Shown piece by piece: positions 56,932 through 64,000 of a stretch of DNA of 64,000 nt. Each line of letters begins with the position of its first letter. The stretch's first letter is position 1. This stretch comes from Xylophilus sp. GOD-11R (GTDB taxonomy: Bacteria > Pseudomonadota > Gammaproteobacteria > Burkholderiales > Burkholderiaceae_C). A program made the position numbers and the translations under genes. Location: positions 1,674,001 through 1,738,000 of the forward strand of contig NZ_CP137854.1 of NCBI RefSeq assembly GCF_033546935.1, given 5' to 3'. The notes below the pieces were generated by a model. That model saw only the letters and a list, made by a program, of their open reading frames with translations. It was not told where the DNA came from and did not search any database.

Positions 56932-57906
56932 ATGACCGCAGACCGCCGCCGCTTCATCGGCACCAGCTTCGCCCTCGGTGCCATCGCCGCCTCCGGCCGC
57001 GCCTTCGCCCAGGCCTCCGGCCAGGTCGTCCACATGGTCGTGCCCTTCGCCTCCGGCGGCGTGCAGGACATCCTGGCGCGTTCCATTTCCACCGAACTCG
57101 GCCTGGCCCTGGGCCAGACCGTGCTGGTGGAAAACCGTGCCGGCGCCGGCGGCACCGTGGGCACCGGCTACGTCGCCAAGGCCGCACCCGCCAGCAACAC
57201 CATGGTGATGGCCGCGGCCAGCCACAACATCGCCGGCACGCTCTACACCAAGCTGAGCTATGACCCGCAGAAGGACTTCGCGCCCATCGCCCACATCGGC
57301 ACCGCCGACTACGTGCTGATGATCCATGCCGACGTGCCGGCCAAGACCGTGGCCGAATACATCCGCCATGCCAAGGCCAACCCCGGCAAGCTCAACTACG
57401 CCACCAGCGGCGTCGGCAGCGCCACCCACCTGGCCATGGCGTATTTCAACGGCAAGGCGGGCATCGACGTCGTCCACATTCCGCTCAAGGCGACCGGCGA
57501 GGCGATCAACGAGGTGATTTCCGGCCGGGCGCAGGCGGTCATCGCGGCGAGCATCGGGGCGCTGGCGTTCGCCAACGATGCCCGGGTGCGGCTGATCGGC
57601 GTTACGTCCACCCAGCGGTCCAAATACCTGCCTTCGGTGCCGACCATCGCCGAAAGCGGTCTGCCCGGCTACCGCTTCGACTCCTGGTTCGGCCTGCTCG
57701 GCCCCGCCGGCACGCCGCCCGCGCAGATCGCCAAGGTGAACGCCGCCGTCGGCAAGCTGCTGGAAGACCCGGTGATCCTGGAGCGGCTCGACAAGCAGGG
57801 CATCCGCCCGCAGGCGATGAGCGCCGGCGATTTCGGCAAGCTGCTGGCGACCGACTACGTGCGCATGGCCGAAGTCGTCAAAGCCTCCGGCGCCACGGTG
57901 GAGTAG
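56932..57906 (+). CDS. Bug-family (TctC) periplasmic substrate-binding protein
   Basis: A 324-aa member of the Bordetella uptake gene family, large in Burkholderiales. The signal peptide begins DRRRFIGTSFALG, with an RR pair that could be read by Tat. The mature part has the family marks VHMVVPFASGGVQDILAR, VENRAGAGGTVG, YATSGVGSATHLA and ESGLPGYRFDSWFGLLGPAGTP. Ligands are usually small carboxylates; no tripartite permease genes are adjacent, so it is an orphan. A tandem repeat array begins at the base after its TAG stop. Confidence 0.93.
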   Translation: MTADRRRFIGTSFALGAIAASGRAFAQASGQVVHMVVPFASGGVQDILARSISTELGLALGQTVLVENRAGAGGTVGTGYVAKAAPASNTMVMAAASHNIAGTLYTKLSYDPQKDFAPIAHIGTADYVLMIHADVPAKTVAEYIRHAKANPGKLNYATSGVGSATHLAMAYFNGKAGIDVVHIPLKATGEAINEVISGRAQAVIAASIGALAFANDARVRLIGVTSTQRSKYLPSVPTIAESGLPGYRFDSWFGLLGPAGTPPAQIAKVNAAVGKLLEDPVILERLDKQGIRPQAMSAGDFGKLLATDYVRMAEVVKASGATVE

Positions 57907-58330
57907 TGAGCCCCTCGGCTTTTTCACTTCGCTTCGCTGCGTGTAAACGCCATCCCCCAAGGGGAAGGCTTCGCCGAGTCCAGGGAAACCCTGGCCTGGT
58001 GAGTTGTGTGCCCCTCGGCTTTTTCACTTCGCTTCGCTGCGTGTAAACGCCATCCCCCAAGGGGAGGGCTTCGCCGAGTCCAGGGAAACCCTGGCCTGGC
58101 GAGTTGTGTGCCCCTCGGCTTTTTCACTTCGCTTCGCTGCGTGTAAACGCCATCCCCCAAGGGGAGGGCTTCGCCGAGTCCAGGGAAACCCTGGCCTGGC
58201 TCTACTTGGATATGAGCGCTTTCGGGTGGCGGCGCCCGGTGTGAGCCCCCCCTAGGGGGAGGGCTTCGCCGAGTCCAGGGGCCCTGGGCTGGCTCTACGG
58301 GAACATGGGCGCCATCTGGGGGCGCCCGCT
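57907..58330. repeat. 100-bp tandem repeat array plus degenerate units after the Bug gene
   Basis: Units begin with CCCCTCGGCTTTTTCAC at 57911, 58011 and 58111: exactly 100 nt apart and nearly identical (two differences between units 1 and 2). Each contains CCCCAAGGGG and CCAGGG-AAA-CCCTGG stems. Unit 3 passes into a ~93-nt degenerate unit, with GGCTCTAC recurring at 58198 and 58291 and GGGAGGGCTTCGCCGAGTCC at 58252. The array starts directly after the Bug stop and fills most of the 516-nt gap before cobT. No gene is supported in it. Confidence 0.93.
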
Positions 58331-58422
58331 GTTTGTGGCAGGGGAGGACTCGCGCATCGAGCGGGTGAGCCGGCGTGGGGCAGGGCGCCGATAGACTCGT
58401 CGGCTCTTTTCCCTTTCTCGCC

Positions 58423-59460
58423 ATGAGCTTCGTCGTTCCCTCCATTCCCGACCTCCACGAGCCGACGCTGTCGGCCCGCCTGCGCCACCTCATCGACCAC
58501 AAGACCAAGCCGCTCGGCTCGCTCGGGCGGCTGGAGTCACTGGCGCTGCGCATCGGCGCCATCCTCGGCAGCGAAGCGCCGCGCCTCGTGTCACCACAGC
58601 TGCTGGTCTGCGCGGCGGACCACGGCCTGGCAGTGCGCGGCGTTTCGGCCTATCCGAGCGACGTCACCTGGCAGATGGTCGAGAACTTCCTCGCCGGCGG
58701 CGCGGCGGTGAGCGTGCTGGCGCGCCAGCACGGCCTGGCGCTGACCGTGGCCGACTGCGGCGTGGCGCACGACTTCGCGCCCCGGCCGGGGCTGGTCGAC
58801 TGCAAGGTTGCGCGCGGCACCGCCGACGCCTCCACCGGCCCGGCCATGACGCCCGCCCAGCGCGACCAGGCCCTGGCCCACGGCCAGGCGCTGGTGCGAT
58901 CGTTGCCCGGCAACGCGCTGCTGCTCGGCGAAATGGGCATAGGCAACACCTCGTCGGCCTCGCTGCTGCTGGCCCGCCTCGGCGGCGTGCCGTTGGCCGA
59001 CTGCGTGGGCGCCGGCACCGGCCTGGACGACGCCGGCATCGCCCGCAAGCTGGCGGTGCTCGGCGAGGTCTTGGCGCTGCATGCCGATGCCACGCAATCG
59101 CTCGACGCCCTGGCCGCGTTCGGCGGATTCGAGATCGCCACCCTGGCCGGCGCAACGCTGCAGGCGGCGGCCGAGCGCCGGGTGATCCTGGTCGACGGCT
59201 TCATCACCAGCGCGGCGGTGCTGGTGGCCGCGCGCCTGGCGCCGGCCGTGCTGCAGCGCTGCGTGTTCGCCCATCGCTCGGGCGAACGCGGCCATGGCGC
59301 CTTGCTGGCGCAGCTCGGCGCCGAACCCTTGCTCGACATGGGCCTGCGCCTGGGCGAAGGTTCGGGCGCGGCGCTGGCCTGGCCGATGCTGGTGTCGGCC
59401 TGCGCGATCCTGGCCGAGATGGCCAGCTTCGAATCGGCCGGCGTGGCGACCGCCGCCTGA
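58423..59460 (+). CDS. cobT: Nicotinate-nucleotide--dimethylbenzimidazole phosphoribosyltransferase
   Basis: A 345-aa enzyme that makes alpha-ribazole phosphate, activating the lower ligand of B12. It has DHKTKPLGSLGRLE, CAADHGLAVRGVSAYP, LGEMGIGNTSSASLLLARL, FAHRSGERGHGALL and LRLGEGSGAALAWPML with the catalytic Glu. It is separated from the main cobalamin operon by dsbB, argE and the Bug gene. No second riboswitch precedes it, only the repeat array. cobS, which would use its product, is not in the window. Confidence 0.95.
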   Translation: MSFVVPSIPDLHEPTLSARLRHLIDHKTKPLGSLGRLESLALRIGAILGSEAPRLVSPQLLVCAADHGLAVRGVSAYPSDVTWQMVENFLAGGAAVSVLARQHGLALTVADCGVAHDFAPRPGLVDCKVARGTADASTGPAMTPAQRDQALAHGQALVRSLPGNALLLGEMGIGNTSSASLLLARLGGVPLADCVGAGTGLDDAGIARKLAVLGEVLALHADATQSLDALAAFGGFEIATLAGATLQAAAERRVILVDGFITSAAVLVAARLAPAVLQRCVFAHRSGERGHGALLAQLGAEPLLDMGLRLGEGSGAALAWPMLVSACAILAEMASFESAGVATAA

Positions 59461-59463
59461 CGA

Positions 59464-60360
59464 TCAGGCGGCTGCTTCCGCGCCACGCCGCGCGGCCTCG
59501 GTGTCCCGGGCCGGCGGCAGGCCGAACATGCGGCCGTACTCGCGGGTGAACTGCGGCACGCTCTCGTAGCCCACGCCGAACGCGGCAGCGCTCGCCGACG
59601 CGCCTTCGCCGATCATGCGGCGCCGCGCCTCTATCAGCCGCAGCCGCTTCTGAAACTGCAGCGGCGACAAGGACGTGACGGCGCGGAAATGCTGATGGAA
59701 CGACGAGGGGCTCATGCCGGCCGTGGCCGCCAGCCGCTCCACCGTCAGCGGCCGGTCGAATTCCGCGCGCAGCAGCGCCACGGCCCGCGCCACGCGGCGC
59801 ACCTGGCTTTCGGGCCAGCCCAGCTGGCGGATCGCCGGACCGTGCTTTCCGGTCAGCAGCCAGTAATGCAGTTCACGCACGCCCTGGGCCTGCAGGATCG
59901 CGAGCGACTCCGGCCGCTCGACGAGCCGCATCAGCCGCCCGCAAGCCTCGGCCACTTCGGCATCGGTGGTGGTGGCGCGTGCGGCGTCGTGGCCGGTGCC
60001 GGGCAGCACGGGCTCCATCTGCAGGGCGAGTTCGGACACCACCGACAGATCGAGGTCCATCACGATCGACACATAGGGCGCGGCCTCGGTGGCGTCGGTG
60101 ATGCGGCTGACGGTGGGCACGTCGGCGGTGATGAGCAGCGAATCACCGCTCTGCAGCCGATGCGTGCGGGTGCCGACCGTCACTTCCTTGGCGCCTTGCA
60201 GCACCAGGCAGACCAGGGGCCGGTAGATGTCGTGAATCAGCCCGCTGGGCCGGTGCGATCGCACGATGCTCAGGCCGTCGATCGGCGTGGGCGCGATGCC
60301 GGCGGCGTCGGCATGGGCGTCCGCATGGCGGCGTGCCGCCTGGAGCAGGGTCTCGGTCAT
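59464..60360 (-). CDS. AraC-family transcriptional regulator
   Basis: A 298-aa regulator with an N-terminal AraC_N (PF06719-type) domain (SIVRSHRPSGLIHDIYRPLVCLVLQGAKEVTVG). A C-terminal double helix-turn-helix follows (RVARAVALLRAEFDRPLTVERLAATAGMSPSSFHQHFRAVT; GYESVPQFTREYGRMFG). It is divergent from the SDR gene at 60495, which it probably controls; this AraC_N type is often paired with an oxidoreductase. The ATG at 60360 is chosen. The 134-nt spacer has no striking palindrome. Confidence 0.92.
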   Translation of the reverse strand: MTETLLQAARRHADAHADAAGIAPTPIDGLSIVRSHRPSGLIHDIYRPLVCLVLQGAKEVTVGTRTHRLQSGDSLLITADVPTVSRITDATEAAPYVSIVMDLDLSVVSELALQMEPVLPGTGHDAARATTTDAEVAEACGRLMRLVERPESLAILQAQGVRELHYWLLTGKHGPAIRQLGWPESQVRRVARAVALLRAEFDRPLTVERLAATAGMSPSSFHQHFRAVTSLSPLQFQKRLRLIEARRRMIGEGASASAAAFGVGYESVPQFTREYGRMFGLPPARDTEAARRGAEAAA

Positions 60361-60494
60361 GGCGCCGAGCGTAACGGTGCCGGGCGCCCGCCGAAACCCC
60401 ATTCGGAGGATCGGGCAAGAAGCTTCGAGCTTTCGGTAAAGACGCTGCGCGCGGCGGTTTCTAGCATCGGTCCATCACTTCACAGGACCGCACC

Positions 60495-61274
60495 ATGAGC
60501 GCTGAAAACTCCTCCGCAACCAACACCATCGCCCTCGTCACCGGCGGCAGCCGGGGCCTCGGCCGCAACACCGCCCTGCACATCGCCCGTGCCGGCGGCG
60601 ACGTGGTCATCACCTTCCGCAGCCGCGCGGACGAGGCGCAGGCCGTGGTCGCCGAGATCGAGTCGCTCGGCCGCAAGGCGGTCGCCCTGCAGCTCGACAC
60701 CGCCGTCGCCGCCGGCTTCGCCGACTTCACCGCCCGGCTGCGCCAGGCGCTGCGCGCCACCTGGCAGCGCGACAGCTTCGACCACCTCGTCAACAACGCC
60801 GGTCATGGCGAGCACGCCGCCTTCGCCGACACCACCGAAGCGCAGTTCGATGGTCTGGTGAATGTGCACCTGAAGGGCGTGTTCTTTCTGACCCAGGCCT
60901 TGTTGCCGCTCATCACGGACGGTGGCCGCATCGTCAACCTCTCCTCGGGCCTCACCCGTATGAGCTGGCCCGGCTACGCCGCCTACGCCGCCATGAAGGG
61001 GGCGGTCGAAGTGCTGAGCCGCTACCTCGCCAAGGAGCTGGGCACACGCGGCATCGCGGTCAACACCGTGGCGCCGGGCGCCATCGAGACCGACTTCGGC
61101 GGCGGCGTGGTGCGCGACAACCCGGAGATCAACCAGCGCGTGGCCGGCATCACCGCGCTCGGCCGCGCGGGTGTGCCCGACGACATCGGGCCGATGATCG
61201 CCAGCCTGCTCGCGCCCGCCAACCGCTGGGTGAACGCGCAGCGCATCGAGGTGTCGGGCGGTCAGGGTCTGTGA
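60495..61274 (+). CDS. SDR-family oxidoreductase
   Basis: A 259-aa classical short-chain dehydrogenase. The cofactor motif TGGSRGLGRNTA, NNAGHG, the catalytic Ser in IVNLSSGLTR, and YAAYAAMKGAVE (Tyr-x3-Lys) are intact, as is the PGAIETDF segment. The Arg after the first Gly motif and the FRSR segment favour NADP(H). The substrate is unknown. It is divergent from the AraC gene, so likely its target. Confidence 0.92.
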   Translation: MSAENSSATNTIALVTGGSRGLGRNTALHIARAGGDVVITFRSRADEAQAVVAEIESLGRKAVALQLDTAVAAGFADFTARLRQALRATWQRDSFDHLVNNAGHGEHAAFADTTEAQFDGLVNVHLKGVFFLTQALLPLITDGGRIVNLSSGLTRMSWPGYAAYAAMKGAVEVLSRYLAKELGTRGIAVNTVAPGAIETDFGGGVVRDNPEINQRVAGITALGRAGVPDDIGPMIASLLAPANRWVNAQRIEVSGGQGL

Positions 61275-61341
61275 CGATGCCGCTGCGAGGACCGCGCGAC
61301 ATACTGCCGTTTTTTTCAGCCCGGTTATTCGGGATCAATTC

Positions 61342-62307
61342 ATGAAACGACTGCATCGTCTCGCCGCCGCCCTCGCGGCATCGGCCCTGCTGGCGGCGCC
61401 GGCCTGGGCGCAGAACGTCAAGGTGACACCGCTCGGCGGCATCGACGGCGAGTTCTGCGCCCAGGACCGCGCACTCGTCTTCGAAGACCCCAACGGCACC
61501 CGCATCCTCTACGACCCCGGCCGTACCGTGGCCGGCGCCACCGACCCGCGCCTGGGCAAGATCGACATCCTGCTGGTCAGCCATATGCACGGCGACCACA
61601 TCGGCAATGCGCACACCGCCGCGCCCAATGCCGGCACCTGCGGCGCGCCCGACATGTCGGTGTCGGACTATCCGCATTCCAACGCGGTCAACATCGCTTT
61701 CGCCAAGAATTCCAAGATCGTCGTCGGCAGCGAAATGCCGCCGTTCTTCGCCGCCAAGCTGCGCTCGCTCGGCGGCAACCCGGCCAACGCGATGCTGGCG
61801 CGCTTCGGCGGCAGCGTGACCGTGGGCGGCGTGCGCATCGCCACGGTGACCGCCATGCACAGCAACGGCGTCGAGCCCGAATACATCGGCGGTGACCTCG
61901 GCAAAGCCATGAAGGAAGCCGGCATCGCCGGCGACGTGGGCCTGGCCACCGGCTATGTGCTCACCTTCAGCAACGGCCTGGTCGCCTACCTGTCGGGCGA
62001 CACCGGCATCACCGCCGACCAGGACCGCGTGGTGCGTGACTACTACCGCGCCAAGCTGGTCGTGATGAACATGGGCGACGGCTTCACCACCGGCCCGGGC
62101 GAGGCGGCCTATGTGGTCAACGAGCTGGTCAAGCCGGCGGCGGTCATCGCCTCGCATGCCAACGAGGTGGGCACGGTCGGCGGCAAGGTGCGGCCGGGCA
62201 GCAAGACCGAGGCCTTCATCAAGGCGGTGAAAGTTCCGGTGCATGTTCCGCTGTCGGGCATCACCATGGAGTTCACCGCGCGCGGTGCCTGCGCCGCCGG
62301 CTGCTGA
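61342..62307 (+). CDS. Periplasmic MBL-fold metallo-hydrolase
   Basis: A 321-aa protein with a signal peptide (residues 1-23, ending AWA) and a metallo-beta-lactamase fold. The metal motif HMHGDH is in LLVSHMHGDHIGNAH, with further ligands in AMHSNGVEP, LSGDTGI and a late ASHANEVG. It resembles the UlaG-like/beta-lactamase_2 branch rather than true beta-lactamases. The substrate is unknown. The cysteines (FCAQ, GTCGAP, CAAGC) could form disulfides in the periplasm. Confidence 0.86.
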   Translation: MKRLHRLAAALAASALLAAPAWAQNVKVTPLGGIDGEFCAQDRALVFEDPNGTRILYDPGRTVAGATDPRLGKIDILLVSHMHGDHIGNAHTAAPNAGTCGAPDMSVSDYPHSNAVNIAFAKNSKIVVGSEMPPFFAAKLRSLGGNPANAMLARFGGSVTVGGVRIATVTAMHSNGVEPEYIGGDLGKAMKEAGIAGDVGLATGYVLTFSNGLVAYLSGDTGITADQDRVVRDYYRAKLVVMNMGDGFTTGPGEAAYVVNELVKPAAVIASHANEVGTVGGKVRPGSKTEAFIKAVKVPVHVPLSGITMEFTARGACAAGC

Positions 62308-62326
62308 CCGGCCTCCGGCGGCCGGC

Positions 62327-62346
62327 CATCACCTGATTAGGTGATG
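62327..62346. other. 8-bp inverted repeat before the FAD oxidase gene
   Basis: CATCACCT-GATT-AGGTGATG is a perfect hairpin 20 nt after the MBL gene stop and about 66 nt upstream of the next start. No T tract follows. It may be a weak terminator or an operator. Confidence 0.5.
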
Positions 62347-62411
62347 ACGATGCGGTAAGCGCCACGGCACCATCGCGCCCTTCGGCGCGTCGGCCGACAC
62401 GAGGAGCAAGC

Positions 62412-64000
62412 ATGGTCTGCCCGGCTTCGAGCTACAGCGGTATCCGAAACGACAACATCGCCTGGTCCAACTGGAGCGGCCGCGCGGGACGCACGCTCAA
62501 GTCGCTCTTCGTGCCCGCGCCCGCCGGCGCCGTGAACACCGACGTGCCACTGCCGCCGCCGGTCGGCCTGCAGCAGCTGGTGCGGGTGGTGAAGGACGCG
62601 ACCGACAACGCGCGCTCGGTGCACGCCATCGGCAGCGGCTGGGCCTTCGACGACCAGGCCATCGGCGACGACTGGGCCATCGACATCCGCGGGCTGCGCT
62701 CGCGCTTGCTCGGCACGGTGGGCGACGCGCAGGTCAACGGCATCGCCAACAACGCGCCGCAGACCGGCGCCGGTCTGACCGATAGCTGGCGCGCCAGTCA
62801 GGCCGATCGCGCCGGAACCCGCAAGCTGGTGCATGTGGAGGCGGGCATCAAGCTGTGGCAGCTGATCCAGATGCTCGACGGCCTCGGCCTGGCGCTGCCC
62901 ACGCTCGGCGGCGCCAACGGCCAGGCGCTGGCCGGCGTCATCAACACCTCGGTGCACGGCGGCGACTGGATGCAGCCGGCATTTCCGGGCCTGGTGCGGG
63001 CGCTGCACCTGGTGACGCACGGCGGGCGCGAAATGTGGATCGAGCCCGGCACCGCGGCCATCACGCGCGACGACCGGCTCAAGCCCACGCTGAGCTGCCC
63101 GGACGTGGAGATCGTGCGCAGCGACGAGATCTTCCATGCGGCGGTCGTCGGCATGGGTCGCTTCGGCGTCGTGTATGCGTATGTGCTGGAAGTGCGGCCA
63201 CAGTTCTGGGTGGCCGAGGTGGCGACCCGGCCCGATCGCAACGCGGTCTTCGCGGCCTTGCGCGCGGGAGCCGCCACCATCAACAACCCCTTCGGCGCGC
63301 TGCTCTCACTGCTCGCCCAGGACGCCGGGCCGGCAAGCGTGGCCGAGTCCCGGTCCGGGGCGCAGCCGAGCTTCTTTCAGCTGCTGCTGAGCACCCGCAA
63401 TCCGCCGGGCATCTGGGTGCAGCGCCGCTGGGAAACCACCGACCGCAGCGACCTGAACGTGGGCGCGGCCACCGACGTGTCGGGCGACCTGGTGGCGCTG
63501 GGCCTGAATGCGCTGCTGGTCGCCAATCCGCTGGGTTCGATCTTCAGCGCGCTCAATCCGATCCTCGATGCGATCGTCAACGGCGTGATCGACGGCGAGA
63601 TGAAGAACGCCGCCGAAAAAGGCCGGCGCGGACGGCACGCCTGGGTGACCGCCGGGCCGCCGAGCGGCAAGTTTCCGGACTACAAGGGTGTGTCGGCCGA
63701 GGTGATGTTCGACGCCAACAACCCGGCCTATGTCGACTTTCTGCAGGCGATCCTGGCCGAGGGCGGCAACTTCCGTCAGGTGGGCTGGCTGTCGCTGCGG
63801 CCGAGCCGGGCCACCACGGCCACGCTGTCGATGCACAACGTGGGCGGCACGCACGCCGTGTCGATCGAGATCGCCTTGCTGGCCGGCATGGTCGACAACG
63901 AACGCTTCATGACCTTCGTGCAGCAGAAGGCGCTGGCGCTCGGCGGGCGGCTGCACTGGGGTCAGGTCAACGGCGCGCTCACGCCGCAGACCGTGTCGGC
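62412..64000 (+). CDS. FAD-linked oxidase (VAO/aldonolactone-oxidase-like), partial
   Basis: The frame from the ATG at 62412, preceded by a GAGGAG ribosome binding site, stays open to the window end (over 529 codons). The N-terminal FAD-binding part has RSVHAIGSGWAFDDQA and the TLGGANGQALAGVINTSVHGGD segment typical of PCMH-type flavin domains. GMGRFGVVYAYVLEVRP follows, as in aldonolactone and sugar-alcohol oxidases. No signal peptide is seen. The 3' end is missing, so the substrate-binding end cannot be judged. It lies 104 nt after the MBL-fold gene and may form a pair with it. Confidence 0.88.
   Translation, partial: MVCPASSYSGIRNDNIAWSNWSGRAGRTLKSLFVPAPAGAVNTDVPLPPPVGLQQLVRVVKDATDNARSVHAIGSGWAFDDQAIGDDWAIDIRGLRSRLLGTVGDAQVNGIANNAPQTGAGLTDSWRASQADRAGTRKLVHVEAGIKLWQLIQMLDGLGLALPTLGGANGQALAGVINTSVHGGDWMQPAFPGLVRALHLVTHGGREMWIEPGTAAITRDDRLKPTLSCPDVEIVRSDEIFHAAVVGMGRFGVVYAYVLEVRPQFWVAEVATRPDRNAVFAALRAGAATINNPFGALLSLLAQDAGPASVAESRSGAQPSFFQLLLSTRNPPGIWVQRRWETTDRSDLNVGAATDVSGDLVALGLNALLVANPLGSIFSALNPILDAIVNGVIDGEMKNAAEKGRRGRHAWVTAGPPSGKFPDYKGVSAEVMFDANNPAYVDFLQAILAEGGNFRQVGWLSLRPSRATTATLSMHNVGGTHAVSIEIALLAGMVDNERFMTFVQQKALALGGRLHWGQVNGALTPQTVS

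Noticed and set aside
57907..58330. CRISPR array
   Set aside because: Units are contiguous 100-bp tandem repeats with no unique spacers of 30-40 nt and no cas genes nearby.

Overview
The window is high-GC, densely coded chromosomal DNA of a betaproteobacterium, most likely Burkholderiales and probably Comamonadaceae (Variovorax/Xylophilus/Acidovorax-like). The pointers are the order sdhE-sdhBADC-gntR divergent from mdh, the squalene genes hpnCDE, a Bug-type (TctC) binding protein, a small Trp-rich protein of the TIGR04438 type, and the order tRNA-Leu/tig/clpP/clpX/lon. The taxon is inferred from gene content and style only. No rRNA, phage, IS element, integrase or CRISPR array was seen.

Layout. 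(1) 1-10880: TCA-cycle block. Succinate dehydrogenase (sdhE partial, sdhB, sdhA, sdhD, sdhC) and a GntR/UTRA regulator lie on the minus strand. Malate dehydrogenase, a trans-aconitate methyltransferase, a CitE-like lyase, a secreted Lys/Ala/Pro-rich protein and aconitase B lie on the plus strand, closed by a strong terminator. An 18-bp operator-like dyad sits between gntR and mdh. (2) 10905-13908: hpnCDE, squalene from farnesyl diphosphate, minus strand. (3) 14037-22276: tRNA-Leu(UAG), then tig, clpP, clpX and lon (folding and proteolysis), then tRNA-Gly, tRNA-Cys, tRNA-Leu and a second identical tRNA-Gly, and an acidic hypothetical protein. (4) 22298-29266: murI, class I fumarase, an FG-GAP-type lipoprotein, a small hypothetical protein, an LhgO-like FAD oxidoreductase and fumC. 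(5) 29349-38041: TonB-C-domain protein, YqhA-like membrane protein, acetyl-CoA synthetase, a 3 x 129-bp repeat array, small membrane proteins, cytochrome c, ilvD with a divergent LysR regulator, and lgt. (6) 38268-42913: a two-gene c-di-GMP module (HD-GYP, then PAS-GGDEF-EAL), a bidirectional terminator, a 6S RNA not previously marked here, zapA and a ZapB-like coiled-coil gene. (7) 42937-54646: a cobalamin riboswitch followed by a tightly overlapped B12 uptake and late-synthesis operon (btuB, cobB, cobU, btuF, btuC, btuD, cobO, cbiB, cobC-like, a NYN-LOTUS gene, cobQ). (8) 54666-64000: DsbB-like protein with a 52-aa DUF5993-type partner, argE, a Bug protein, a 100-bp tandem repeat array, cobT, an AraC/SDR divergent pair, a periplasmic MBL-fold hydrolase and a partial FAD-linked oxidase running off the end.

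How the genes work together. Region 1 supplies four TCA enzymes plus side enzymes that plausibly handle by-products (Tam and the trans-aconitate formed from the aconitase intermediate). Regions 4 and 5 add both fumarase classes and acetyl-CoA entry. Region 7 plus cobT covers corrinoid import, a,c-diamidation, adenosylation, amidation, aminopropanol arm attachment and lower-ligand activation, but no corrin-ring-forming genes and no cobS are present in the window.

Most of the window is ordinary housekeeping. The least explained material is the set of three short tandem-repeat arrays. Two begin 0-1 nt after a stop codon (acs, the Bug gene). The third lies in frame inside the 3' end of btuF and appears to have replaced its stop codon.
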